Positions 44,124 to 55,029 are shown, counted from the first letter of the stretch. The stretch: DNA of 64,000 bases from Palaemon carinicauda (GCF_036898095.1 NC_090735.1:4418102-4482101); one strand, 5' to 3'. The notes: a model not told the origin generated them from the sequence alone. Numbers and translations are program-made.

Positions 44124-44485
44124 CAAAGAATAAGTTGCCATGTGTGGCCCTGTAGTAGTACGGGAAGGGAATTCACCGGGTAACCTTGATGACGGCTCCC
44201 CTTCATTTTTGCACTCTTCCCCCTCAGAGCGAAAACTCTATTCGGGGTGAAGATTGCCCTGTGTCGTATCAAGAAATATGTACCCTGATATCATGCAATA
44301 TCCTTAAGAATTTTCTTAAGGATATTCGCGCCAGGAGTTAGGGATTCTGGAGACCTATGGTCAATTCTCTAGAAGTATCACGGTAGCTAAATATCCCTTA
44401 GAAAGCTGCCTAAAGGAACCTTCTATCAGGACGACATGGCTATCCCACCCAAAAATAGATTTTTCGCTTTGCTTCAAAATGCGTT
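44124..44485 (+). repeat. Right inverted terminal repeat of element A
   Basis: Inverse of 23823-24089 plus the outer part missing on the left. It ends GCTTCAAAATGCGTT, matching the end of B at CGCTCAAAATCCGTT. The GATTTTTCGC palindromic extension is retained. Confidence 0.85.
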
Positions 44486-44689
44486 TTCTGGGAAGCGGTA
44501 CATAGATGAGCTGTGCACGGTAATGACGTTCATTATTTGAGATTTTTTTACTTTCACATAAGCAACAATAGCAATTACCAGTTTTACACAAAAAAAAAAT
44601 ATGACTGAAATAAATGAAATTACAGTACACTAAGTTTTGAAATTGATTGAATTCCTGTGAAAACCTCTTCTAAAATTTGTCATGGTGCA

Positions 44690-44970
44690 ACAGCTGCTGG
44701 ATGGGAAAATACGGCTCTGGTAACACAACATCTAAGAATTTATGCATAAATACTTAAGACGCTCTTAATTGATTAAAGAGGCCAAATATGATTACGTCAA
44801 GCAAAAAACCGAAAGCTGCCAAAAGCAAAAGTAAGCAATGCATGCGTAGTAATCCACAATCATCCAAAAATAAACAAGGGGCTTAAAAAATTGAGTGGTG
44901 TTCACATTTTACTAGTTCGATACACAAGTTATGCTCCAATCTCCTTTTAGTCATAGAGAAAAAGGCGGAT
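44690..44970 (+). repeat. Dispersed repeat, copy 2
   Basis: Direct-orientation partner of 22935-23230, about 200 bp beyond the right end of element A. Non-coding. Confidence 0.7.
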
Positions 44971-45473
44971 TAATATGCGATACGTCTAGTGAAACTAAAA
45001 GTCGCTATAAAAATGGATGGGTGTTTTATAGAAAAACACAGAAATAGTTTTACTCATAAAGGAATGCTGTTGTATATAGAAAAACTCCTGTTTTCTTAAA
45101 AAAAAATTACTTTTATTTCCGTTGCAAATAAATAGTTTGAGATATACCCTAAAATATCTTTTAATACTGGGTGCCACCCAGTGGTAACGGAGTTTTAGGT
45201 GGGGATAATTTACTGGCGAATTGATAAACAATGGCAAAACTAACCTTTTCTTCTCTGTGCATTATTCTCCGAGGAGCATAATAAATCCATTTAAAATTAC
45301 ACAAAATATTGGCATCCTATTCCCCTGAAATATTTATTTCCCTCTTTTGGTAACATTTTACAAACCAGATGTATCTGCCCTTGTTCGTGAAGTGTCCTAA
45401 GTGGGATTCCGAGTTACCTTTTAGGGAAGACAAAACATTTTTTAATGTAATCCAACTGTGAAGATAGCTATGA

Positions 45474-45508
<35 letters not shown>

Positions 45509-46261
45509 GTGTAGGTGTCAATCACAAGGTCAGGAATTGCTTGTAATTTACTTTTAGAATTTGTGACGCGGGTAGGGGGGTCCAGAGGGCAAGGCTAGAT
45601 CTGTGACCTGGGAAGTGTGGTTAGGGGAGCTTGTCCCAGTCTGTGACCTGAGAATGGGGGTCAGGGGGTGTGACCCAAGAAGGGGCATCCAGGGGGCTTG
45701 CCCCCATTAGGCCTGTGACCTGGGAACGACTAAGTTAGGTTAGGTGGGTTTGTTAGGTTCTGTCACCTTTTACAAATCTACATAAATTTTTTTCCTGATT
45801 TTGTCCACAAAAATACCAGGTTCCCACCAGTATCAGTCATGAAGGGGGGGGGGGGGGGGGGAGAAAGGTCAAATTTGTTGGAAGCACAATATTTACTACC
45901 GGGAAAGCTGCTTTATCTATGGGAAATGTAGTTCCGTGTTGTAATATAATTTTACCAAAAAGGGTCCAGTGTTTACAGCATGTTTCATAACTATTACTAT
46001 TATAATCTGCTGGAAAAATATATGGTTCGTGTATTTGGCTAGAAATTAAAGTATCATATGTTTACCAAAATAAGGAAACAGCCAGCGCTCGTCCACTTTA
46101 CAGAAAAGTCCAGTTCCGATAGATTTCAAAGTAGCCTACATATATCATATGGGTCGATTTTTTTGCATTACACTAAAGGTACCTTATAATTAACCGAGAT
46201 TCCGTCAACATCTTTCAGTATAACAGCAGTGACAATTTAATTTTATAACATTGAAATAAAA
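44971..46261. other. Low-complexity, G-rich spacer between A and C
   Basis: It contains a run of about 34 A at 45474-45507. A G-rich block follows (45560-45740) with four imperfect TGTGACCTGGGAA-like repeats and a GGGGGCTTGCCCCC stem. There is a GTTAGGTTAGGT segment near 45735 and 18 consecutive G at 45844-45861. No gene is seen. Confidence 0.6.
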
Positions 46262-46650
46262 AACGGATTTTGAGCGAAGCGAAAAATCTATTTTTGGGTG
46301 AGATAGCCATGGCGTCCTGATGGAAGGTTCCTGTTTGGTAGCTTCCTTGGGTATAAGACTACTAAGATATTCCCAGAGAATTTAACCACAGGTTATCACA
46401 GAATTCTAACTTCTGGAGCGAGTATCTCAAAGGTTTCCCTTTAAGACATCGTAATACAACAGGGGACACGCATGTCTGATCGTGCCACATAGCTATCTCC
46501 ACCCCGAACAGAGTTAACGCTTCGGTGTGTAAGGGCTGAGAATAGCTGGGAGCCGTTCCACAGCTAATCTCACTCGTGGCTACTACTGATACTCGAGACG
46601 TAAACAAACGGACGCCATTGCTCTAATGACGTCACGCGCGTCTTTATCCT
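46262..46650 (-). repeat. Right inverted terminal repeat of C
   Basis: Same as the right repeat of B, including the extension with GATTTT / AAAATC arms at the very end. Confidence 0.95.
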
Positions 46651-46725
46651 GGCGCCAGTTGCTGCCCATCACCATGATACAATTGTGTAGGGTGGGAACA
46701 AACTGAACGAAGTAGTAGGGAGGGT

Positions 46726-46820
46726 CCATCAGGACGCCATGGCTATCTCACCCAAAAATAGATTTTTCGCTTCGCTCAAAATCCGTTTTTTGGGCTCAAG
46801 CCATGGCGTCCTGATGGAAG
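46726..46820 (-). repeat. Internal complementary region of C
   Basis: 95 bp, same junction with six A/T residues as in B. Confidence 0.95.
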
Positions 46821-47609
46821 AGTACCAGAGAATCAATGTATCGTGGTAGATTTTCCCCCAGAGTTAAGTGCCTAGGCATTGACAAAACAGCAAAGTAATC
46901 TTAGGTAAGAACCATAGGAACGAAATATCCTGCCCCCCATTGGTAGGAAGTTCCCATGGGCTATGCCGACGTCAAAGTGGTATTGAAGGGCTATTCATCT
47001 TGACAGAAGAACTTTTAAGAGCTTAGAGATGAAGCAGAATGTTTGATATTTGTATAGGAACATTCTGAAGTAGGCCAGTGGTGGTTGGGCACTGTGTGTA
47101 GAGTTCATCTCCTGATTATCAGAAGTAAGTATTCGTGTAGGAACCTTACTGAGACAAGGTGAATATAATTTAGGATTAGACATCTTAAATTCTTCATGAC
47201 CATAAGAAAGGAGGAATAAATAAAACTATGACAGTATGTATTTCATAGTAAGTAGGAGCTGAAAGAGACGCATAAGTAATAAAATAGAAATTTTATTTCA
47301 CAATGCAGAAATTAAATAATTTACAGCAAAAGTAAAGTTCATTTACAGTAATAATAATGTACATAGAAATAAAGGCTTGCTCTTGAATCTGAAAGGGAAT
47401 TTCAGGATTAGTAGGTACTCGTTCTCGAGGAACGCAAGTCTTTAAATAACACATCATGCTCAAGGCATGCGGCACTTGTGTGACACTATGACATTTCACC
47501 TGGGATAAGAACAGTTATAAAAGCACTAAGTGTTTTTAGACATCACTATGAATCACTCGAGGGTCAACATAGGCACCCGAAGAGTTAGAGTCCCAAGTAA
47601 CTCACTGTT
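46821..47609 (-). other. 3' non-coding region of element C
   Basis: Matches 36502-37290 of B with a few substitutions. AATAAA lies on the minus strand at 47297-47292. Confidence 0.55.
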
Positions 47610-50600
47610 CTACGCAGAGTTAGGTGCAGGTTTCATAACACTACCTGCGGCTACCACAAAATGTTTGATTTCGTGCACTTGTTTCGCATAATGTTTAAAG
47701 AAAACTCGCGAGGACTTCCAGCCCGTAAAGTTTTTAAGGCTCTCAAAGTCCATGCTCTGAAAGAAGTTCAGAGAAGATGCCACTTTTCTAGGATCATGAC
47801 CAGCGGGTGTACTGTTCGGATCCGCTCTGCGAATGAAGTAGGTGATTTTCGCTCTTAATTGTTTCAGTGACAGGTCGCTGCCCGATGTTTCTCCTTTGAA
47901 GAGTTGGCCTCCACCAAAGTTTGAAGTTCTGCGAAGATAGACCTTGAGACTCTCTACTGGACATAGAGAGACATCCTCCTTCAGGGGGCATATTCTCCAA
48001 GGGCCCCATCTTTTGGTGGGTAATTCATTTTTGGCGAGAAACGTCGGATCAGGGGAGAGGGTCACTTCTCCTGAATCAGCAAACAGGATGTGTCCCTCTT
48101 CTCTTGATAATGCCACTATTTCGCTGACTCGAGCTCCCGAGGCGAGAGCAAATAAAAATATAACTTTCTGAGTCAGATCCTTGAGGGGGCATGAATCATT
48201 GTCCAAGTTGGAGGCGAAATGGAGCACCTTGTCTAGTGACCAGGAGATCGGTTTCGGAGGGGGTGCTGGGCGTAGGCGAGCACATGCTTTCGGCAGTTTG
48301 TTAAAGATGTCGTTGGACAGATCAATTTGGAAAGCATATAGAATTGGTCTAGTCAAAGCCGATTTGCAGGTTGAAATCGTATTGGCTGCTAATCCTTGTC
48401 CATGAAGGTGAATGAAGAAGGACATACAGAAATCAATGGTGATTTCTTTAGGATTTTTTGCTTTAACAAAGGAGACCCATTTCCTCCAGGATGATTCATA
48501 TTGCCGTCTCGTGGATTCGGTCTTGTATTCCTCTAGGAAGTCTAGACTTTTCTTCGAGATCCCAAACCTCTTCTTTGCGGCAAGGGAGAGAAAATCATGA
48601 GATGAAGGTCCTTGATTTTCGATGATGAAGCGAAGACAGTCGACTTCTGTACTTGTTGAGAGAGAACTGGGCCCGGGAGAGGGATCAGCTTGGGCTGCAG
48701 CTCCAGGACCAGGGGGGTACCAGTTGCTCCGGGGCCACTTGGGAGCCACTAGGGCCGCTGTCCCTTTGAAGGTTCTCAGTTTGGAGAGGACTTTCAACAG
48801 AAGGTTGGTGGGAGGGAACAGGTATATCTTCGACCATCTGTTCCAGTCCAGTGACATGGCGTCCACCGCTTCTGCTTTGGGGTCCTCGTACGGGGCTACG
48901 TACAGAGGAAGTTGATTGTTGTCGCTCGTTGCAAAGAGATCTATCTGAAGTTCTGGGACTTGATGAGAGATGAAGGAGAATGATCTTGCGTCTAGAGACC
49001 ATTCCGACTCTATCGGGTTTGTCCGAGATAGAGCATCCGCTGTCACGTTGCGGAATCCTTGTAGGTGAACTGCAGACAGGTGCCACTTCTTCTTCTCCGC
49101 CAGACGGAAGATTGGGAGAAGCACCTGATTTATCTGGGGCGATCTTGAGCCCTGGCGATTGAGACAACGAACTACCACCGAGTTGTCTAGGGTTAGACGG
49201 ATGTGGATCGAGGGCGGCGGGGATAGCTTCTTCAGAGTAAGAAGGACCGCCATGGCCTCCAAGATGTTTATGTGGAACGTCTTGAATAGTGGAGACCAGG
49301 TCCCTTGAGCTTGTTTCAGGTGGGAGTGACCTCCCCAGCCCTCCAGTGAGGCATCCGTGTGGATGTTGAGTGATGGAGGAGGGTGTTGGAGAGGAATGGA
49401 CCTTTTCAGGGCCATTGCTTCCGACCACGGCTTTAGGAGGCGTCGAAGTCTGTTTGGAAGCCGTCTCTTGAGGTCTCTTCGAGCGATGGATGCCGATCGT
49501 CTCCAGACTCCCGCGGCATCCTTTAGCTGTGCACGAAGCACTGGGTTTGTCACTGAGGCGAATTGTAGAGAGCCTAGAACTCGTTCCTGCTGTCGTCTTG
49601 AAATGCGTTTGGATTTCAGTAGTCGCTTGACAGACCCTGCTATTTCCTTCCTTTTCTTCTGGGGGATGGAAAGGCGGTGTGACTGAAGATTCCAGTGGAT
49701 TCCCAGCCACTGAAACTTCTGAGCCGGAGAGAGGCGAGATTTCTTCTCGTTGATCTTGAATCCCAGGTGTTCTAGGTACTGGGTAACTTCGTCGCAAGAC
49801 TTTGTACACTCTTCGGGCGATGGAGCCCAGACTAGCCAGTCGTCGAGGTAGGCCATCACCTGGACGTTTCTTAGGCGGAGCTGTTGTACTATGGCGTCCG
49901 CCAGCTTTGTGAAGATCCGAGGGGCCACATTGAGGCCGAATGGCATGGCCCGGAAGGCGTAGCTTTTTCTTTGGAGTCGAAATCCTAGGTAGGAGGAAGC
50001 GTGATGGTTCATTGGAATGTGCCAATAGGCATCCGCCAGGTCTATAGAGACCGTGTAGGAACCTTGAGGCAGAAGGGTCCTTATTTGTTGAAGCGTCAGC
50101 ATCTTGAATTTGTTGTTCTCTATGAACTTGTTGAGGGGGGATAAGTCCAGAATGACTCTGAGCTTGTCTGAGTCCTTCTTGGGAACGCAAAACAGTCTCC
50201 CTTGGAACCTGGTGGACTTTACCTTCCTTATCACCTTCTTGTTCAAGAGGTCTAGAACATATTCTTCCAGAATGGGGGTCGATTGTTGAAAGAACCGCTG
50301 GAAGATTGGGGGTGGTTGCACCCAACTCCAGCCTAGACCGTTCTTGATGATGCTGTGTGCCCAAGGATCGAAGGTCCAACGATCCTGGAATTGGCGGAGT
50401 CTTCCTCCCACCGGAAGCACTTCATTGCTTCTGGTGTCCCGAGGACTTGTTGCCTCGGCCGCTAGCTCCCTTTCCTCCTCTACCTCTGGAGGGACGACGA
50501 GAGGCGTCTCTGCTTGCACCCCTGGACGAGCCTCTACCTCTGGCATGAAAGGTAGTGGATGGCTGCTCAAAGGCAGGGGTGAAGACCGGTGACTGTGACA

Positions 50601-50738
50601 ACACCGGTTGGGGGACCAATTGAAAGGTCTGTTGTGGTTGGGCAACCACTTGGGAGGTAGCGGGTCCCGGAAACTGACGTCGTTGTTGACGTTGCTGGGG
50701 TTTCGGCTTCTGAGGTTTTCTCTTAGGCTGAGGTCCAT
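47610..50738 (-). CDS. pol: Fused polymerase-tyrosine recombinase of element C
   Basis: A single 1042-codon frame that contains everything split over two frames in B: RT with SIDLADAYWHIPM and YLDDWLVWA, RNase H with HTDASLEGWGGH and NVTADALSR, the MT-like segment, and the recombinase with ARVSEIVALS, AGHDPRKVASS and FFKHYAKQV. The fusion results from one extra C in a C-run: six in C (minus strand, about 48714-48719) against five in B (about 35393-35397). The polymerase thus reads straight into the recombinase after SNWYP. It is intact throughout. It could be a natural polyprotein variant, a mutation or a homopolymer sequencing error. Confidence 0.9.
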   Translation of the reverse strand: MDLSLRENLRSRNPSNVNNDVSFRDPLPPKWLPNHNRPFNWSPNRCCHSHRSSPLPLSSHPLPFMPEVEARPGVQAETPLVVPPEVEEERELAAEATSPRDTRSNEVLPVGGRLRQFQDRWTFDPWAHSIIKNGLGWSWVQPPPIFQRFFQQSTPILEEYVLDLLNKKVIRKVKSTRFQGRLFCVPKKDSDKLRVILDLSPLNKFIENNKFKMLTLQQIRTLLPQGSYTVSIDLADAYWHIPMNHHASSYLGFRLQRKSYAFRAMPFGLNVAPRIFTKLADAIVQQLRLRNVQVMAYLDDWLVWAPSPEECTKSCDEVTQYLEHLGFKINEKKSRLSPAQKFQWLGIHWNLQSHRLSIPQKKRKEIAGSVKRLLKSKRISRRQQERVLGSLQFASVTNPVLRAQLKDAAGVWRRSASIARRDLKRRLPNRLRRLLKPWSEAMALKRSIPLQHPPPSLNIHTDASLEGWGGHSHLKQAQGTWSPLFKTFHINILEAMAVLLTLKKLSPPPSIHIRLTLDNSVVVRCLNRQGSRSPQINQVLLPIFRLAEKKKWHLSAVHLQGFRNVTADALSRTNPIESEWSLDARSFSFISHQVPELQIDLFATSDNNQLPLYVAPYEDPKAEAVDAMSLDWNRWSKIYLFPPTNLLLKVLSKLRTFKGTAALVAPKWPRSNWYPPGPGAAAQADPSPGPSSLSTSTEVDCLRFIIENQGPSSHDFLSLAAKKRFGISKKSLDFLEEYKTESTRRQYESSWRKWVSFVKAKNPKEITIDFCMSFFIHLHGQGLAANTISTCKSALTRPILYAFQIDLSNDIFNKLPKACARLRPAPPPKPISWSLDKVLHFASNLDNDSCPLKDLTQKVIFLFALASGARVSEIVALSREEGHILFADSGEVTLSPDPTFLAKNELPTKRWGPWRICPLKEDVSLCPVESLKVYLRRTSNFGGGQLFKGETSGSDLSLKQLRAKITYFIRRADPNSTPAGHDPRKVASSLNFFQSMDFESLKNFTGWKSSRVFFKHYAKQVHEIKHFVVAAGSVMKPAPNSA

Positions 50739-52371
50739 CGTCCTGAGAGGTTTTCCTTTTTCTGGACATGCCCCACTTGTGGAGAAGGTTCCTATTCTCC
50801 GTGGCGGCTCTGTCAGTTATTTCCTTGACAAGGTCAGAAGGAAACAGGTGCTTTCCCCAGATGTTGGAGGAAATCAGCCTCCGGGGTTCGTGTTTCACGG
50901 TGGCACCGACAAACACGAATTCACGACAGGCTCTACGAGCCTTTATGAAATGGTACAAGTCCTTCATTACCGTGAGTAAGTGGGATTTGGCCAGTACCAT
51001 GTAGTGATCAGGTACTGCTGTGTCACAGGCCATAACTTCAAGTTGGACTTGATGAGAAAGAGATGCTGCAAGCCTCTCCTTCGTGTCTTGTTCCCGGCGA
51101 AGGAGGTGATCATTGAGCTTAGGGAGGTCTTCATTAAACTGACGTCCGGCGACGTCAGGATCGAGCCTACCCACGACGAAAGTATGTTGGACATCTTTCC
51201 ATTGTCTAGTGTCAGGGGGTGTCACGATGGAGAAGGGTCTGCACTCCTCCAGTGCAGGGCAGGGTTTTCCTTCTTCCGCCGCTTTAAGGCATGCAGCCAA
51301 GGCCTTTTCCAAAAAGGGAAGAATCGCAGTGTCAGGTGCGACATATGTAGGATGCTTCTTGCTCAAGGCAGGAAGCTTAGAGCAGGTAAAGCCCCTGCTC
51401 TTAAATGCGGAGGCTAGCATAGCCTGGGCCTTTGCGAGATCGAACACTATCTCTTCTTTAGGTTCGGTCTCCTCCTTCGAGGCAGGTTCGGAACGAAGCC
51501 GGACGTAACAGTCCGGGTAGGCCTCGAAGCTTGGGAAGAACTCCACATCTTCCAACGGGACCGTGCCGATTTTGTCACTAACAAAGATCCTGCCGGTCGC
51601 AATAACCATATGCTCTGCATACCTCCACGGGTTGGCATGAGAGCAAGCTGGGAGATCCTTGACCGAGATCTTCTTCGGGTCTCTGGATCCAATCATAGAC
51701 CTGATGGACTCCTGGTTCTCCTTCAGTCTGTCGTCCATGACAGCTCTAATCAGTCGGATCAGTTCTTGGGTAGAAGAGGAAGGATCCGGGGTCGAGGAGG
51801 TAGACGGAATGGACATTTCCGTCGGTGTAGGAGTAGGCGGAGGGATGGACGAGGGAGTAGCTCCAATCTCCGACTCGGTGTATTCCACCTTGTCTTCGTC
51901 CTCTTCGGCTCCTTGAGCCATAAGCGTCTTCTCCGTGTCTTCCGAGACGTCAGAGATCTGTTCATCATCCTCGGAATCTAAACGACACTCGTGCATGGAC
52001 TGAGCCATGACCACATCAGGTTCCACCGTAATTTGGACAGTGGGGATTGCTTCCTTTGGAACCACTGAGTCAGGGGAGGCCTTAGGGAACAACAGGGACC
52101 TCAGTTCTTCGGTGGCCAGGTACGGTCCAGTAGCATTTCTCTGAAAACCACGCACCCACTTGCGCAGCTTTTCACGAGCAATGTCTCTAACCTCCGCTGA
52201 GGGAGGGTTATGGAAGGCCTCAACTAGGTAGGCCTGGCAGACCGTACATTCCAGTGGATTCCAGAACTTCCAATCCCCTTTCTTGTCTGAGCAAGGGGCG
52301 TGAGTCCTGCACGCCGTATGTCCGTAAAACTGCGAGCGTTTCACAGCACAGTAGGCGAAATCGCACTTCAT
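50422..52371 (-). CDS. gag: Gag-like protein of element C
   Basis: 649 residues, same length as in B, with only a handful of amino-acid differences (for example Ser for Ala at residue 28, Gln for Lys in the VAGR(K/Q)FNED segment, and Ala for Gly in CDT(G/A)VPDHY). The Cys/His cluster at residues 3-45 and the RGRG-rich C-terminus are unchanged. The pyrimidine tract with CAG lies just upstream. It overlaps the polymerase frame by 317 nt. Confidence 0.85.
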   Translation of the reverse strand: MKCDFAYCAVKRSQFYGHTACRTHAPCSDKKGDWKFWNPLECTVCQAYLVEAFHNPPSAEVRDIAREKLRKWVRGFQRNATGPYLATEELRSLLFPKASPDSVVPKEAIPTVQITVEPDVVMAQSMHECRLDSEDDEQISDVSEDTEKTLMAQGAEEDEDKVEYTESEIGATPSSIPPPTPTPTEMSIPSTSSTPDPSSSTQELIRLIRAVMDDRLKENQESIRSMIGSRDPKKISVKDLPACSHANPWRYAEHMVIATGRIFVSDKIGTVPLEDVEFFPSFEAYPDCYVRLRSEPASKEETEPKEEIVFDLAKAQAMLASAFKSRGFTCSKLPALSKKHPTYVAPDTAILPFLEKALAACLKAAEEGKPCPALEECRPFSIVTPPDTRQWKDVQHTFVVGRLDPDVAGRQFNEDLPKLNDHLLRREQDTKERLAASLSHQVQLEVMACDTAVPDHYMVLAKSHLLTVMKDLYHFIKARRACREFVFVGATVKHEPRRLISSNIWGKHLFPSDLVKEITDRAATENRNLLHKWGMSRKRKTSQDDGPQPKRKPQKPKPQQRQQRRQFPGPATSQVVAQPQQTFQLVPQPVLSQSPVFTPAFEQPSTTFHARGRGSSRGASRDASRRPSRGRGGKGASGRGNKSSGHQKQ

Positions 52372-54671
52372 CTGCTCCTCCTGTGGAAGAAAGAGAAAAT
52401 GAGTATGGGGGAGTCATAGGAATGGCTCTTAAATTAAGTTAATATTAATCATTAATTTTAACTTAAAGAAGGTGTGATGCATAGAGAATGAAACAGTAAA
52501 GGAGAACACGCTCCATGCATCTCGCCCGGCTGGTTACCATAGGCTTGGTCCTGGGATAATCCAAATGACCGAGATCATTGGATATAGTTTCCTAGGATTC
52601 CCATTATATTGGAACTCCATGGAAAGCCAAGGACAAGGTTGGGATCGAATTCATTCGGTTCCCAGATAAGAGCCAGAAGGCCTCATTAAGGGTAACTGCT
52701 TCTGGCAACCAGCCGCGCTAAGATGCACATAGCATGCTGGAAATAGAAGAATGCAAAGAGACAGCATGATCACTAATAGAGCAGTACTAGGTACTGATCT
52801 TAGAAGCAAAGCAGCTTATCTATTTGCAAAGTAGGGCTATCTTAGTCTTATGATAGCTACAGAGAGGGGGTGCAAGTATTCTTGACGCCTCCGGGGCATC
52901 CGGCAAGCCGCCGGCACGCCGGAGCTCGCTCCAGCGTAGATTCTGGCACTAGAACAGACAATTTTCAAAGTCAGATAGATACCAGGATGGCGGCCGCCGG
53001 CACAACGGCGGCACGCCGGCAGGGAGCGGCGGCTCCGGCAGCCGGAGGATGCCGGATTGGTGACTGGGGTAAGGATGGTACAGGTAGTATCGGGTTGCCG
53101 GCAGTATATGCCGGCACTCCGGAGATCGACCGGCAAGCGGACGATTAGATAGGAGTAGGAGAGCTGCCGGTAGTAGCCGGCGGCAGCCGGCAGTCCCTCG
53201 GTACACGGGGGGCTGGCGGCAAGGGTAGGGAAGTCACCAAGAGGGAGGCAGGTATTGCCGGCAGTAGAGGCGGCAAGAGACCGGCACCCGGATAGATAGA
53301 GAGACAGGGGGAGGGGGGAAAGGATGCAGGAAGTACCGTCAGGGTTCCAGACATCCCTCCCCCTCCCTGAGGGGGTGTACCCATGATAGAGACAGGCTCT
53401 AGCATCCATAAGCAGGGGTCACTAGGGACCGGGAGCAGGTAGCCCAAGGGAGGACTAGGGAACACCCAAGAGGGGGGGGGGGAGACTCCCCTATGCAGAG
53501 CTACACTAGTAACTAACCTTATAGGACACTATGAAGGTATATGTACCAGAGCGGACAGCACAGGGAAGCTCGGGTAGCCCTACTCATCCACCCTAAGGAG
53601 GATTTGTAGGACAGGGGACAGATGAGTATAAACTAACCTAAGCATAGGCTAGGCTATACAAGAGATAGGTGGGGAGGGAGAAGAGAGAGGTCTTCCCAGG
53701 AAGGGTTTCTGTACCAGAGCGGCCACAAAGGGAAGGGAGGACACTCCCTAACCTAAGATTAGGCTGATCGGCTAAAACGGTGCAAGAGTACAGTTTCAGC
53801 ATGGAACAGAGAAACCTTCCTAACCCGGCCTAGATCAGGGCTAAAAGTCCTGAACTAGGCAAGGAAGAAGACGTATCGCTATCACAGGAAAGTCGTAGAC
53901 TATCCTAGCCATAGAGGTAGGCTAGCCTAACCTCACTCTCAGACGCAATCCTAAAGGGGGTTCATTCCTTTAGGGAGGACTGAGAGGCGATATAATACTC
54001 TATTAGACAATTAATCCCTTTACTCAGAAAAGGGATCAAGGCTAAATAGAGGGAGTGCCAAGGCAGGGGATGAAGGAAGCATATAGGGGTCCTAAGGTTA
54101 GGTTAGGCTAGAAAGAATCACTGACTAGCCTATCCCCTATATGGTCCCTGAAGGCGAAAACATTTGCATCACTAGTCAAAAGTATTGTAAAATAATAATG
54201 CCACTATCTTCATAACTTAGTCTAGGATCACTAATAAATCATGCATGAACACTTGTATATAGGCTCCTGGCCTGGGGGCTATAGTAGCCGACTGGTATGA
54301 GGTCAATCGATGACCGATAAAAAGCGTCTAAACACGATATAAAAGTTCCTAGCTATGAAGACTAAATAAACTAATGTATTCGATTAGTATATAATGCCGG
54401 AAGCGTTGTTGTGGCTAACTAAATAAGACATGCAAAACAACAACGACGCCATAAAATGGCGGGTCCGGTAGAGGCACAGCTCTGCCACAAAACATCAATT
54501 ATTTCGCGAAATAATATTTACTTTACGGCCAGAGCTTAATTAAACAATACTGGAACCTTGTACTCAACTTTCCAGAAGAAGGCGAGGCTGAAGGTAACGA
54601 CATAGCGAAGATGCAAAGCGATAAAGTTCACACAAGGGAAAATCCGTCTAAGTAGGGCAGCTACTAAACAA
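52372..54671 (-). other. Leader of element C with TGCCGG cluster
   Basis: Matches the leader of B, with the same GC-rich TGCCGG-studded block (about 52890-53300) and few differences. No real coding frame. Confidence 0.65.
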
Positions 54672-55029
54672 AGGATGGAGACGCGCGTGACGTCATTAGA
54701 GCAATGGCGTCCGTTTGTTTACGTCTCGAGTATCAGTAGTAGCCACGAGTGAGATTAGCTGTGGAACGGCTCCCAGCTATTCTCAGCCCTTACACACCGA
54801 AGCGTTAACTCTGTTCGGGGTGGAGATAGCTATGTGGCACGATCAGACATGCGTGTCCCCTGTTGTATTACGATGTCTTAAAGGGAAACCTTTGAGATAC
54901 TCGCTCCAGAAGTTAGAATTCTGTGATAACCTGTGGTTAAATTCTCTGGGAATATCTTAGTAGTCTTATACCCAAGGAAGCTACCAAACAGGAACCTTCC
55001 ATCAGGACGCCATGGCTTGAGCCCAAAAA
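54672..55029 (-). repeat. Left inverted terminal repeat of C
   Basis: Same as 29086-29443 of B. It ends at GCTTGAGCCCAAAAA, next to host sequence. Confidence 0.95.

Larger units (their letters stand above)
23823..44485 (+). mobile_element. Old DIRS1-like element A, interrupted by later insertions
   Basis: A decayed relative of elements B and C in the same layout: left ITR, leader, gag, polymerase, recombinase, ICR and right ITR. It is split by a LINE fragment in the leader (24210-24812) and by the piggyBac-like element P in gag (27781-39717), which itself contains element B. Frameshifts and stops occur throughout all three proteins. The outer left end is missing. Without the insertions it would be about 8.1 kb, close to the 8.76 kb of B and C. 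Confidence 0.85.
46262..55028 (-). mobile_element. Young DIRS1-like retrotransposon C, inverted copy of B
   Basis: About 8767 bp and almost identical to element B over its whole length, in the opposite orientation. It has the same ITRs (46262-46650 and 54672-55029), ICR (46726-46820), gag, polymerase, recombinase and leader with TGCCGG cluster. The flanks are unrelated to those of B, so it is an independent insertion rather than an inverted duplication of the region. No target-site duplication is visible. Near-identity of B and C indicates recent activity. Confidence 0.95.

Noticed and set aside
22935..44970. Direct repeats flanking the cluster as LTRs of one large element
   Set aside because: They are much diverged, lie outside the DIRS ends at unequal distances, lack TG...CA ends and primer-binding sites, and the interior is explained by other elements.
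29086..55029. B and C as a segmental inverted duplication of the locus
   Set aside because: Similarity stops exactly at the element ends, and the flanks (P tandem array versus unrelated AT-rich DNA) differ, so they are two insertions.
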